NCBI GenBank assembly: GCA_030063045.1
Contig: JAQSEB010000166.1
Location: 405,001-469,000, forward strand
Reading direction: 5' to 3'
DNA: 64,000 bases
DNA from: Pratylenchus scribneri
Taxonomy: Eukaryota; Nematoda; Chromadorea; Rhabditida; Pratylenchidae
The notes under the pieces were generated by a model. That model made no database searches. It was not told the DNA's origin and saw only the letters and a list, made by a program, of their open reading frames with translations. The position numbers were made by a program, and so were the translations under genes. Positions 1-13,200 of the stretch are shown piece by piece. How positions within the stretch are numbered: position 1 is the stretch's first letter; every line of letters starts with the position of its first letter.

Positions 1-173
1 TATCCATATATATGGGGTATTTAAGGGGTGTGTAACATTTTATGGCCTAGGTTTTGAACTTTTTTGAATTTTTTTAATTTCATCGTATTCTCCATCAAAT
101 TCTACAGGCGAACGTCAATTTATTTTCTTATAATTCCTCCATATTGATTTTTCATAAATTTTTGAATATATTA
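1..173. repeat. Reference satellite monomer (A type, 173 bp)
   Basis: This is the first complete monomer in the phase used here; the next repeats begin at 174 and 345. A hand count gives about 27% GC. In order it holds a palindromic CCATATATATGG, a TATTTAAG TATA-like motif with ggggtgtgtaac, tggcctagg, two T-tracts (tttttt and ttttttt starting about 9 bp apart), atcgtattctcc, the only CpG-bearing stretch caggcgaacgtc, ttattttcttataattcc, and a second pair of T-tracts. Monomers lacking one TA in the palindrome are 171 bp. No conserved reading frame runs through it, and I see no CENP-B-box-like sequence (no CGGG core). The family name is unknown to me. Confidence 0.95.
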
Positions 174-2290
174 TATCCATATATGGGGTATTTAAGGGGT
201 GTGTAACATTTTATGGCCTAGGTTTTGAACTTTTTTGAATTTTTTTAATTTCATCGTATTCTCCATCAAATTCTACAGGCGAACGTCAATTTATTTTCTT
301 ATAATTCCTCCATATTGATTTTTCATAAATTTTTGAATATATTATATCCATATATATGGGGTATTTAAGGGGTGTGTAACATTTTATGGCCTAGGTTTTG
401 AACTTTTTTGAATTTTTTTAATTTCATCGTATTCTCCATCAAATTCTACAGGCGAACGTCAATTTATTTTCTTATAATTCCTCCATATTGATTTTTCATA
501 AATTTTTGAATATATTATATCCATATATGGGGTATTTAAGGGGTGTGTAACATTTTATGGCCTAGGTTTTGAACTTTTTTGAATTTTTTTAATTTCATCG
601 TATTCTCCATCAAATTCTACAGGCGAACGTCAATTTATTTTCTTATAATTCCTCCATATTGATTTTTCATAAATTTTTGAATATATTATATCCATATATA
701 TGGGGTATTTAAGGGGTGTGTAACATTTTATGGCCTAGGTTTTGAACTTTTTTGAATTTTTTTAATTTCATCGTATTCTCCATCAAATTCTACAGGCGAA
801 CGTCAATTTATTTTCTTATAATTCCTCCATATTGATTTTTCATAAATTTTTGAATATATTATATCCATATATATGGGGTATTTAAGGGGTGTGTAACATT
901 TTATGGCCTAGGTTTTGAACTTTTTTGAATTTTTTTAATTTCATCGTATTCTCCATCAAATTCTACAGGCGAACGTCAATTTATTTTCTTATAATTCCTC
1001 CATATTGATTTTTCATAAATTTTTGAATATATTATATCCATATATATGGGGTATTTAAGGGGTGTGTAACATTTTATGGCCTAGGTTTTGAACTTTTTTG
1101 AATTTTTTTAATTTCATCGTATTCTCCATCAAATTCTACAGGCGAACGTCAATTTATTTTCTTATAATTCCTCCATATTGATTTTTCATAAATTTTTGAA
1201 TATATTATATCCATATATATGGGGTATTTAAGGGGTATGTAACATTTTATGGCCTAGGTTTTGAACTTTTTTGAATTTTTTTAATTTCATCGTATTCTCC
1301 ATCAAATTCTACAGGCGAACGTCAATTTATTTTCTTATAATTCCTCCATATTGATTTTTCATAAATTTTTGAATATATTATATCCATATATGGGGTATTT
1401 AAAGGGTGTGTAACATTTTATGGCCTAGGTTTTGAACTTTTTTGAATTTTTTTAATTTCATCGTATTCTCCATCAAATTCTACAGGCGAACGTCACTTTA
1501 TTTTTATTCAATTCCTCCATATTGATTTTTCATAAATTTTTGAATATATTATATCCATATATGGTGTATTTAAGGGGTGTGTAACATTTTATGGCCTAGG
1601 TTTTGAACTTTTTTGAATTTTTTTAATTTCATCGTATTCTCCATCAAATTCTACAGGCGAACGTCAATTTATTTTCTTATAATTCCTCCATATTGATTTT
1701 TCATAAATTTTTGAATATATTATATCCATATATATGGGGTATTTAAGGGGTGTGTAACATTTTATGGCCTAGTTTTTGAACTTTTTTGAATTTTTTTAAT
1801 TTCATCGTATTCTCCATCAAATTCTACAGGCGAACGTCAATTTATTTTCTTATAATTCCTCCATATTGATTTTTCATAAATTTTTGAATATATTATATCC
1901 ATATATGGGGTATTTAAGGGGTGTGTAACATTTTATGGCCTAGGTTTTGAACTTTTTTGAATTTTTTTAATTTCATCGTATTCTCCATCAAATTCTACAG
2001 GCGAACGTCAATTTATTTTCTTATAATTCCTCCATATTGATTTTTCATAAATTTTTGAATATATTATATCCATATATATGGGGTATTTAAGGGGTGTGTA
2101 ACATTTTATGGCCTAGGTTTTGAACTTTTTTGAATTTTTTTAATTTCATCGTATTCTCCATCAAATTCTACAGGCGAACGTCAATTTATTTTCTTATAAT
2201 TCCTCCATATTGATTTTTCATAAATTTTTGAATATATTATATCCATATATATGGGGTATTTAAGGGGTGTGTAACATTTTATGGCCTAGG
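1..2290. repeat. Satellite domain A, first copy
   Basis: About 13 head-to-tail A monomers of 173 or 171 bp, continuing off the left edge. Most read ttaatttcatcgtattctcc and caatttattttcttataattcc. The monomer near 1490 carries the variant cactttatttttattcaattcc and is followed by a ggtgtattt monomer (1561). The monomer at 1768 has lost a G (cctagtttttgaac). These three landmarks recur in the same order about 28,855 bp downstream (30416 and 30623), tying this block to the second A domain. Confidence 0.9.
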
Positions 2291-4320
2291 TTTTGAACTT
2301 TTTGGAATTTTTTAAATTCTATCGTATTCTCCATCAAATTCTACAGGCGAACGTCAATTTATTTTCTTATAATTCCTCCATATTGATTTTTCATAAATTT
2401 TTGGAATATATTATATCCATATATGGGGTATTTAAGGGGTGTGTAACATTTTATGGCCTAGGTTTTGAACTTTTTGGAAAATCTATCGTATTCTCCATCA
2501 AATTCTACAGGCGAACGTCAATTTATTTTCTTATAATTCCTCCATATTGATTTTTCATAAATTTTTGGAATATATTATATCCATATATGGGGTATTTAAG
2601 GGGTGTGTAACATTTTATGGCCTAGGTTTTGAACTTTTTGGAAATTCTATCGTATTCTCCATCAAATTCTACAGGTGAACGTCAATTTATTTTCTTATAA
2701 TTCCTCCATATTGATTTTTCATAAATTTTTGGAATATATTATATCCATATATGGGGTATTTAAGGGGTGTGTAACATTTTATGGCCTAGGTTTTGAACTT
2801 TTTGGAAATTCTATCGTATTCTCCATCAAATTCTACAGGCGAACGTCAATTTATTTTCTTATAATTCCTCCATATTGATTTTTCATAAATTTTTGGAATA
2901 TATTATATCCATATATGGGGTATTTAAGGGGTGTGTAACATTTTATGGCCTAGGTTTTGAACTTTTTGGAAATTCTATCGTATTCTCCATCAAATTCTAC
3001 AGGTGAACGTCAATTTATTTTCTTATAATTCCTCCATATTGATTTTTCATAAATTTTTGGAATATATTATATCCATATATGGGGTATTTAAGGGGTGTGT
3101 AACATTTTATGGCCTAGGTTTTGAACTTTTTGGAAATTCTATCGTATTCTCCATCAAATTCTACAGGCGAACGTCAATTTATTTTCTTATAATTCCTCCA
3201 TATTGATTTTTCATAAATTTTTGGAATATATTATATCCATATATGGGGTATTTAAGGGGTGTGTAACATTTTATGGCCTAGGTTTTGAACTTTTTGGAAA
3301 TTCTATCGTATTCTCCATCAAATTCTACAGGTGAACGTCAATTTATTTTCTTATAATTCCTCCATATTGATTTTTCATAAATTTTTGGAATATATTATAT
3401 CCATATATGGGGTATTTAAGGGGTGTGTAACATTTTATGGCCTAGGTTTTGAACTTTTTGGAATTTTTTAAATTCTATCGTATTCTCCATCAAATTCTAC
3501 AGGCGAACGTCAATTTATTTTCTTATAATTCCTCCATATTGATTTTTCATAAATTTTTGGAATATATTATATCCATATATGGGGTATTTAAGGGGTGTGT
3601 AACATTTTATGGCCTAGGTTTTGAACTTTTTGGAAATTCTATCGTATTCTCCATCAAATTCTACAGGCGAACGTCAATTTATTTTCTTATAATTCCTCCA
3701 TATTGATTTTTCATAAATTTTTGGAATATATTATATCCATATATGGGGTATTTAAGGGGTGTGTAACATTTTATGGCCTAGGTTTTGAACTTTTTGGAAT
3801 TTTTTAAATTCTATCGTATTCTCCATCAAATTCTACAGGCGAACGTCAATTTATTTTCTTATAATTCCTCCATATTGATTTTTCATAAATTTTTGGAATA
3901 TATTATATCCATATATGGGGTATTTAAGGGGTGTGTAACATTTTATGGCCTAGGTTTTGAACTTTTTGGAATTTTTTTAATTCTATCGTATTCTCCATCA
4001 AATTCTACAGGCGAACGTCAATTTATTTTCTTATAATTCCTCCATATTGATTTTTCATAAATTTTTGGAATATATTATATCCATATATGGGGTATTTAAG
4101 GGGTGTGTAACATTTTATGGCCTAGGTTTTGAACTTTTTGGAATTTTTTTAATTCTATCGTATTCTCCATCAAATTCTACAGGCGAACGTCAATTTATTT
4201 TCTTATAATTCCTCCATATTTATTTTTCATAAATTTTTGGAATATATTATATCCATATATGGGGTATTTAAGGGGTGTGTAACATTTTATGGCCTAGGTT
4301 TTGAACTTTTTGGAATTTTT
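2291..4320. repeat. Satellite domain B, first copy
   Basis: About 12 monomers marked by ctttttggaa in place of cttttttgaa, and by tttttggaatatatt. Many have lost 8 bp in the T-rich segment (ggaaattctatcg) and are 164 bp long; the others (ggaattttttaaattc) are 172 bp. Some carry the variant acaggtgaacgtc (2671, 2999, 3327). Open frames of 67-85 codons arise here by chance from the stop-poor T-rich strand and begin at TTG or GTG codons, so I do not call genes. The block from about 2245 to 3780 is repeated at an exact offset of 38,640. Confidence 0.9.
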
Positions 4321-5290
4321 TTAATTCCATCGTATTTTGCCAATGATTCTACAGGCGAATGTCACTTTATTTTCTTTAAATTCCTCCATATTGATTTTTC
4401 ATAAATTTTTGAATATATTATATCCATATATGGGGTATTTAAGGGGTGTGTAACATTTTATGGCCTAGGTTTTGAACTTTTTGGAATTTTTAGAATTTTT
4501 TAATTCCATCGTATTTTGCCACTGATTCTACAGGCGAATGTCACTTTATTTTCTTTAAATTCCTCCATATTGATTTTTCATAAATTTCTAAATATATTAT
4601 AGCCATATATGGGGTATTTAAGGGGTGGGTAACATTTTATGGCCTAGGTTTTGAACTTTTTGGAATTTTTTTAATTCCATCGTATTTTGCCAATGATTCT
4701 ACAGGCGAATGTCACTTTATTTTCTTTAAATTCCTCCATATTGATTTTTCATAAATTTCTAAATATATTATATCCATATATGGGGTATTTAAGGGGTGGG
4801 TAACATTTTATGGCCTAGGTTTTGAACTTTTTTGAATTTTTTTAATTCCATCATATTCTCCATCAAATTCTACAGGCGAACGTCAATTTATTTTCTTTAA
4901 ATTCCTCCATATTGATTTTTATGAATTTCTAAATATATTATATCCCATATATGGGGTATTTAAGGGGTTTGTAACATTTTATGGCCTAGGTTTTGAACTT
5001 TTTTGAATTTTTTTAATTCCATCATATTCTCCATCAAATTCTACAGGCGAACGTCAATTTATTTTCTTTAAATTCCTCCATATTGATTTTTATGAATTTC
5101 TAAATATATTATATCCCATATATGGGGTATTTAAGGGGTGTGAAACATTTTATGGCCTAGGTTTTGAAGTTTTTGGAATTTTTTTAATTCCATCGTATTC
5201 TCCATCAAATTCTACAGGAGAACGTCAATTTATTTTCTTATAATTCCTCCATATTGATTTTTCATAAATTTTTGAATATATTATATCCAT
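4321..5290. repeat. Satellite domain C, first copy (short)
   Basis: Three divergent monomers carry cgtattttgccaatgattc or its cactg variant (near 4330, 4508, 4680), with gcgaatgtcactttattttctttaaattcc and cataaatttctaaatatatt. They are followed by transitional monomers with ttccatcatattctcc and by a landmark monomer reading tctacaggag at 5211. Some carry the longer palindrome CCCATATATGGG. The second copy of this domain is about 5 kb longer (43391-48950). Confidence 0.88.
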
Positions 5291-8200
5291 ATATGGGGTA
5301 TTTAAGGGGTGTGTAATATTTTATGGCCTAGGTTTTGAACTTTTTTGAATTTTTTTAATTCTATCGTATTCTCCATCAAATTCTATAGGCGAACGTCACT
5401 TTATTTTTATTCAATTCCTCCATATTGATTTTTCATAAATTTTTGAATATATTATATCCATATATGGGGTATTTAAGGGGTTTGTAACATTTTATGGCCT
5501 AGGTTTTGAACTTTTTTGAATTTTTTTAATTCTATCGTATTTTCCATCAAATTCTACAGGCAAACGTCAATTTATTTTCTTATAATTCCTCCATATTGAT
5601 TTTTCATAAATTTTTGAATATATTATATCCATATATGGGGTATTTAAGGGGTGTGTAATATTTTATGGCCTAGGTTTTGAACTTTTTTGAATTTTTTTAA
5701 TTCTATCGTATTTTCCATCAAATTCTACAGGCAAACGTCAATTTATTTTCTTATAATTCCTCCATATTGATTTTTCATAAATTTTTGAATATATTATATC
5801 CATATATGGGGTATTTAAGGGGTTTGTAACATTTTATGGCCTAGGTTTTGAACTTTTTTGAATTTTTTTAATTCTATCGTATTTTCCATCAAATTCTACA
5901 GGCGAACGTCAATTTATTTTCTTATAATTCCTCCATATTGATTTTTCATAAATTTTTGAATATATTATATCCATATATGGGGTATTTAAGGGGTGTGTAA
6001 TATTTTATGGCCTAGGTTTTGAACTTTTTTGAATTTTTTTAATTCTATCGTATTTTCCATCAAATTCTACAGGCGAACGTCAATTTATTTTCTTATAATT
6101 CCTCCATATTGATTTTTCATAAATTTTTGAATATATTATATCCATATATGGGGTATTTAAGGGGTGTGTAATATTTTATGGCCTAGGTTTTGAACTTTTT
6201 TGAATTTTTTTAATTCTATCATATTCTCCATCAAATTCTACAGGCGAACGTCAATTTATTTTTATTCAATTCCTCCATAATGATTTTTCATAAATTTTTG
6301 AATATATTATATCCATATATGGGGTATTTAAGGGGTTTGTAACATTTTATGGCCTAGGTTTTGAACTTTTTTGAATTTTTTTAATTCTATCGTATTCTCC
6401 ATCAAATTCTATAGGCGAACGTCACTTTATTTTTATTCAATTCCTCCATATTGATTTTTCATAAATTTTTGAATATATTATATCCATATATGGGGTATTT
6501 AAGGGGTTTGTAACATTTTATGGCCTAGGTTTTGAACTTTTTTGAATTTTTTTAATTCTATCGTATTTTCCATCAAATTCTACAGGCGAACGTCAATTTA
6601 TTTTCTTATAATTCCTCCATATTGATTTTTCATAAATTTTTGAATATATTATATCCATATATGGGGTATTTAAGGGGTGTGTAATATTTTATGGCCTAGG
6701 TTTTGAACTTTTTTGAATTTTTTTAATTCTATCGTATTTTCCATCAAATTCTACAGGCGAACGTCAATTTATTTTCTTATAATTCCTCCATATTGATTTT
6801 TCATAAATTTTTGAATATATTATATCCATATATGGGGTATTTAAGGGGTGTGTAATATTTTATGGCCTAGGTTTTGAACTTTTTTGAATTTTTTTAATTC
6901 TATCGTATTTTCCATCAAATTCTACAGGCGAACGTCAATTTATTTTCTTATAATTCCTCCATATTGATTTTTCATAAATTTTTGAATATATTATATCCAT
7001 ATATGGGGTATTTAAGGGGTGTGTAATATTTTATGGCCTAGGTTTTGAACTTTTTTGAATTTTTTTAATTCTATCGTATTTTCCATCAAATTCTACAGGC
7101 GAACGTCAATTTATTTTCTTATAATTCCTCCATATTGATTTTTCATAAATTTTTGAATATATTATATCCATATATGGGGTATTTAAGGGGTGTGTAACAT
7201 TTTATGGCCTAGGTTTTGAACTTTTTTGAATTTTTTTAATTCTATCATATTCTCCATCAAATTCTACAGGCGAACGTCAATTTATTTTTATTCAATTCCT
7301 CCATATTGATTTTTCATAAATTTTTGAATATATTATATCCATATATGGGGTATTTAAGGGGTTTGTAACATTTTATGGCCTAGGTTTTGAACTTTTTTGA
7401 ATTTTTTTAATTCTATCGTATTTTCCATCAAATTCTACAGGCAAACGTCAATTTATTTTCTTATAATTCCTCCATATTGATTTTTCATAAATTTTTGAAT
7501 ATATTATATCCATATATGGGGTATTTAAGGGGTGTGTAATATTTTATGGCCTAGGTTTTGAACTTTTTTGAATTTTTTTAATTCTATCGTATTTTCCATC
7601 AAATTCTACAGGCGAACGTCAATTTATTTTCTTATAATTCCTCCATATTGATTTTTCATAAATTTTTGAATATATTATATCCATATATGGGGTATTTAAG
7701 GGGTGTGTAATATTTTATGGCCTAGGTTTTGAACTTTTTTGAATTTTTTTAATTCTATCGTATTCTCCATCAAATTCTATAGGCGAACGTCACTTTATTT
7801 TTATTCAATTCCTCCATATTGATTTTTCATAAATTTTTGAATATATTATATCCATATATGGGGTATTTAAGGGGTTTGTAACATTTTATGGCCTAGGTTT
7901 TGAACTTTTTTGAATTTTTTTAATTCTATCGTATTTTCCATCAAATTCTACAGGCAAACGTCAATTTATTTTCTTATAATTCCTCCATATTGATTTTTCA
8001 TAAATTTTTGAATATTTTATATCCATATATGGGGTATTTAAGGGGTTTGTAACATTTTATGGCCTAGGTTTTGAACTTTTTTGAATTTTTTTAATTCTAT
8101 CGTATTTTCCATCAAATTCTACAGGCAAACGTCAATTTATTTTCTTATAATTCCTCCATATTGATTTTTCATAAATTTTTGAATATATTATATCCATATA

Positions 8201-10299
8201 TGGGGTATTTAAGGGGTTTGTAACATTTTATGGCCTAGGTTTTGAACTTTTTTGAATTTTTTTAATTCTATCGTATTTTCCATCAAATTCTACAGGCGAA
8301 CGTCAATTTATTTTCTTATAATTCCTCCATATTGATTTTTCATAAATTTTTTGAATATATTATATCCATATATGGGGTATTTAAGGGGTGTGTAACATTT
8401 TATGGCCTAGGTTTTGAACTTTTTTGAATTTTTTTAATTCTATCATATTCTCCATCAAATTCTACAGGCGAACGTCAATTTATTTTTATTCAATTCCTCC
8501 ATATTGATTTTTCATAAATTTTTGAATATATTATATCCATATATGGGGTATTTAAGGGGTGTGTAACATTTTATGGCCTAGGTTTTGAACTTTTTTGAAT
8601 TTTTTTAATTCTATCATATTCTCCATCAAATTCTACAGGCGAACGTCAATTTATTTTTATTCAATTCCTCCATATTGATTTTTCATAAATTTTTGAATAT
8701 ATTATATCCATATATGGGGTATTTAAGGGGTTTGTAACATTTTATGGCCTAGGTTTTGAACTTTTTTGAATTTTTTTAATTCTATCGTATTTTCCATCAA
8801 ATTCTACAGGCGAACGTCAATTTATTTTCTTATAATTCCTCCATATTGATTTTTCATAAATTTTTGAATATATTATATCAATATATGGGGTATTTAAGGG
8901 GTTTGTAACATTTTATGGCCTAGGTTTTTTTGAATTTTTTTAATTCTATCGTATTTTCCATCAAATTCTACAGGCGAACGTCAATTTATTTTCTTATAAT
9001 TCCTCCATATTGATTTTTCATAAATTTTTTGAATATATTATATCCATATATGGGGTATTTAAGGGGTGTGTAACATTTTATGGCCTAGGTTTTGAACTTT
9101 TTTGAATTTTTTTAATTCTATCATATTCTCCATCAAATTCTACAGGCGAACGTCAATTTATTTTCTTATAATTCCTCCATATTGATTTTTCATAAATTTT
9201 TTGAATATATTATATCCATATATGGGGTATTTAAGGGGTGTGTAACATTTTATGGCCTAGGTTTTGAACTTTTTTGAATTTTTTTAATTCTATCATATTC
9301 TCCATCAAATTCTACAGGCGAACGTCAATTTATTTTTATTCAATTCCTCCATATTGATTTTTCATAAATTTTTGAATATATTATATCCATATATGGGGTA
9401 TTTAAGGGGTGTGTAACATTTTATGGCCTAGGTTTTGAACTTTTTTGAATTTTTTTAATTCTATCATATTCTCCATCAAATTCTACAGGCGAACGTCAAT
9501 TTATTTTTATTCAATTCCTCCATATTGATTTTTCATAAATTTTTGAATATATTATATCCATATATGGGGTATTTAAGGGGTGTGTAACATTTTATGGCCT
9601 AGGTTTTGAACTTTTTTGAATTTTTTTAATTCTATCATATTCTCCATCAAATTCTACAGGCGAACGTCAATTTATTTTCTTATAATTCCTCCATATTGAT
9701 TTTTCATAAATTTTTGAATATATTATATCCATATATGGGGTATTTAAGGGGTGTGTAACATTTTATGGCCTAGGTTTTGAACTTTTTTGAATTTTTTTAA
9801 TTCTATCGTATTTTCCATCAAATTCTACAGGCGAACGTCAATTTATTTTCTTATAATTCCTCCATATTGATTTTTCATAAATTTTTGAATATATTATATC
9901 CATATATGGCGTATTTAAGGGGTGTGTAATATTTTATGGCCTAGGTTTTGAAGTTTTTTGAATTTTTTTAATTCTATCGTATTCTCCATCAAATTCTACA
10001 GGCGAACGTCAATTTATTTTCTTATAATTCCTCCATATTGATTTTTCATAAATTTTTGAATATATTATATCCATATATGGGGTATTTAAGGGGTTTGTAA
10101 CATTTTATGGCCTAGGTTTTGAACTTTTTTGAATTTTTTTAATTCTATCATATTCTCCATCAAATTCTACAGGCGAACGTCAATTTATTTTTATTCAATT
10201 CCTCCATATTGATTTTTCATAAATTTTTGAATATATTATATCCATATATGGGGTATTTAAGGGGTTTGTAACATTTTATGGCCTAGGTTTTGAACTTTT

Positions 10300-13200
10300 T
10301 TGAATTTTTTTAATTCTATCGTATTTTCCATCAAATTCTACAGGCAAACGTCAATTTATTTTCTTATAATTCCTCCATATTGATTTTTCATAAATTTTTG
10401 AATATTTTATATCCATATATGGGGTATTTAAGGGGTTTGTAACATTTTATGGCCTAGGTTTTGAACTTTTTTGAATTTTTTTAATTCTATCGTATTTTCC
10501 ATCAAATTCTACAGGCAAACGTCAATTTATTTTCTTATTATTCCTCCATATTGATTTTTCATAAATTTTTGAATATATTATATCCATATATGGGGTATTT
10601 AAGGGGTTTGTAACATTTTATGGCCTAGGTTTTGAACTTTTTTGAATTTTTTTAATTCTATCGTATTTTCCATCAAATTCTACAGGCGAACGTCAATTTA
10701 TTTTCTTATAATTCCTCCATATTGATTTTTCATAAATTTTTTGAATATATTATATCCATATATGGGGTATTTAAGGGGTGTGTAATATTTTATGGCCTAG
10801 GTTTTGAACTTTTTTGAATTTTTTTAATTCTATCGTATTTTCCATCAAATTCTACAGGCGAACGTCAATTTATTTTCTTATAATTCCTCCATATTGATTT
10901 TTCATAAATTTTTGAATATATTATATCCATATATGGGGTATTTAAGGGGTTTGTAACATTTTATGGCCTAGGTTTTGAACTTTTTTGAATTTTTTTAATT
11001 CTATCGTATTTTCCATCAAATTCTACAGGCAAACGTCAATTTATTTTCTTATAATTCCTCCATATTGATTTTTCATAAATTTTTGAATATATTATATCCA
11101 TATATGGGGTATTTAAGGGGTGTGTAATATTTTATGGCCTAGGTTTTGAACTTTTTTGAATTTTTTTAATTCTATCGTATTTTCCATCAAATTCTACAGG
11201 CGAACGTCAATTTATTTTCTTATAATTCCTCCATATTGATTTTTCATAAATTTTTGAATATATTATATCCATATATGGGGTATTTAAGGGGTGTGTAATA
11301 TTTTATGGCCTAGGTTTTGAACTTTTTTGAATTTTTTTAATTCTATCGTATTCTCCATCAAATTCTACAGGCAAACGTCACTTTATTTTTATTCAATTCC
11401 TCCATATTGATTTTTCATAAATTTTTGAATATATTATATCCATATATGGGGTATTTAAGGGGTTTGTAACATTTTATGGCCTAGGTTTTGAACTTTTTTG
11501 AATTTTTTTAATTCTATCGTATTTTCCATCAAATTCTACAGGCGAACGTCAATTTATTTTTATTCAATTCCTCCATATTGATTTTTCATAAATTTTTGAA
11601 TATATTATATCCATATATGGGGTATTTAAGGGGTGTGTAACATTTTATGGCCTAGGTTTTGAACTTTTTTGAATTTTTTTAATTCTATCATATTCTCCAT
11701 CAAATTCTACAGGCGAACGTCAATTTATTTTTATTCAATTCCTCCATATTGATTTTTCATAAATTTTTGAATATATTATATCCATATATGGGGTATTTAA
11801 GGGGTGTGTAACATTTTATGGCCTAGGTTTTGAACTTTTTTGAATTTTTTTAATTCTATCATATTCTCCATCAAATTCTACAGGCGAACGTCAATTTATT
11901 TTCTTATAATTCCTCCATATTGATTTTTCATAAATTTTTGAATATATTATATCCATATATGGGGTATTTAAGGGGTGTGTAACATTTTATGGCCTAGGTT
12001 TTGAACTTTTTTGAATTTTTTTAATTCTATCGTATTTTCCATCAAATTCTACAGGCGAACGTCAATTTATTTTCTTATAATTCCTCCATATTGATTTTTC
12101 ATAAATTTTTGAATATATTATATCCATATATGGGGTATTTAAGGGGTGTGTAATATTTTATGGCCTAGGTTTTGAACTTTTTTGAATTTTTTTAATTCTA
12201 TCGTATTTTCCATCAAATTCTACAGGCGAACGTCAATTTATTTTCTTATAATTCCTCCATATTGATTTTTCATAAATTTTTGAATATATTATATCCATAT
12301 ATGGGATATTTAAGGGGTGTGTAATATTTTATGGCCTAGGTTTTGAACTTTTTTGAATTTTTTTAATTCTATCGTATTTTCCATCAAATTCTACAGGCGA
12401 ACGTCAATTTATTTTCTTATAATTCCTCCATATTGATTTTTCATAAATTTTTGAATATATTATATCCATATATGGGGTATTTAAGGGGTGTGTAATATTT
12501 TATGGCCTAGGTTTTGAACTTTTTTGAATTTTTTTAATTCTATCGTATTTTCCATCAAATTCTACAGGCGAACGTCAATTTATTTTCTTATAATTCCTCC
12601 ATATTGATTTTTCATAAATTTTTGAATATATTATATCCATATATGGGGTATTTAAGGGGTGTGTAATATTTTATGGCCTAGGTTTTGAACTTTTTTGAAT
12701 TTTTTTAATTCTATCGTATTTTCCATCAAATTCTACAGGCAAACGTCAATTTATTTTCTTATAATTCCTCCATATTGATTTTTCATAAATTTTTGAATAT
12801 ATTATATCCATATATGGGGTATTTAAGGGGTTTGTAATATTTTATGGCCTAGGTTTTGAACTTTTTTGAATTTTTTTAATTCTATCGTATTTTCCATCAA
12901 ATTCTACAGGCAAACGTCAATTTATTTTCTTATAATTCCTCCATATTGATTTTTCATAAATTTTTGAATATATTATATCCATATATGGGGTATTTAAGGG
13001 GTGTGTAATATTTTATGGCCTAGGTTTTGAACTTTTTTGAATTTTTTTAATTCTATCGTATTTTCCATCAAATTCTACAGGCGAACGTCAATTTATTTTC
13101 TTATAATTCCTCCATATTGATTTTTCATAAATTTTTGAATATATTATATCCATATATGGGGTATTTAAGGGGTGTGTAATATTTTATGGCCTAGGTTTTG

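Noticed and set aside
1..173. CENP-B box in the monomer
   Set aside because: The consensus needs a CGGG core after TTCG; the monomer has no CGGG on either strand.
2293..4036. Open frames of 67-85 codons in B monomers (also 40933-42848)
   Set aside because: They begin at TTG or GTG, recur because the monomer recurs, break wherever the monomer length changes, and show no protein-like composition beyond T-rich F/I/L/Y codons.
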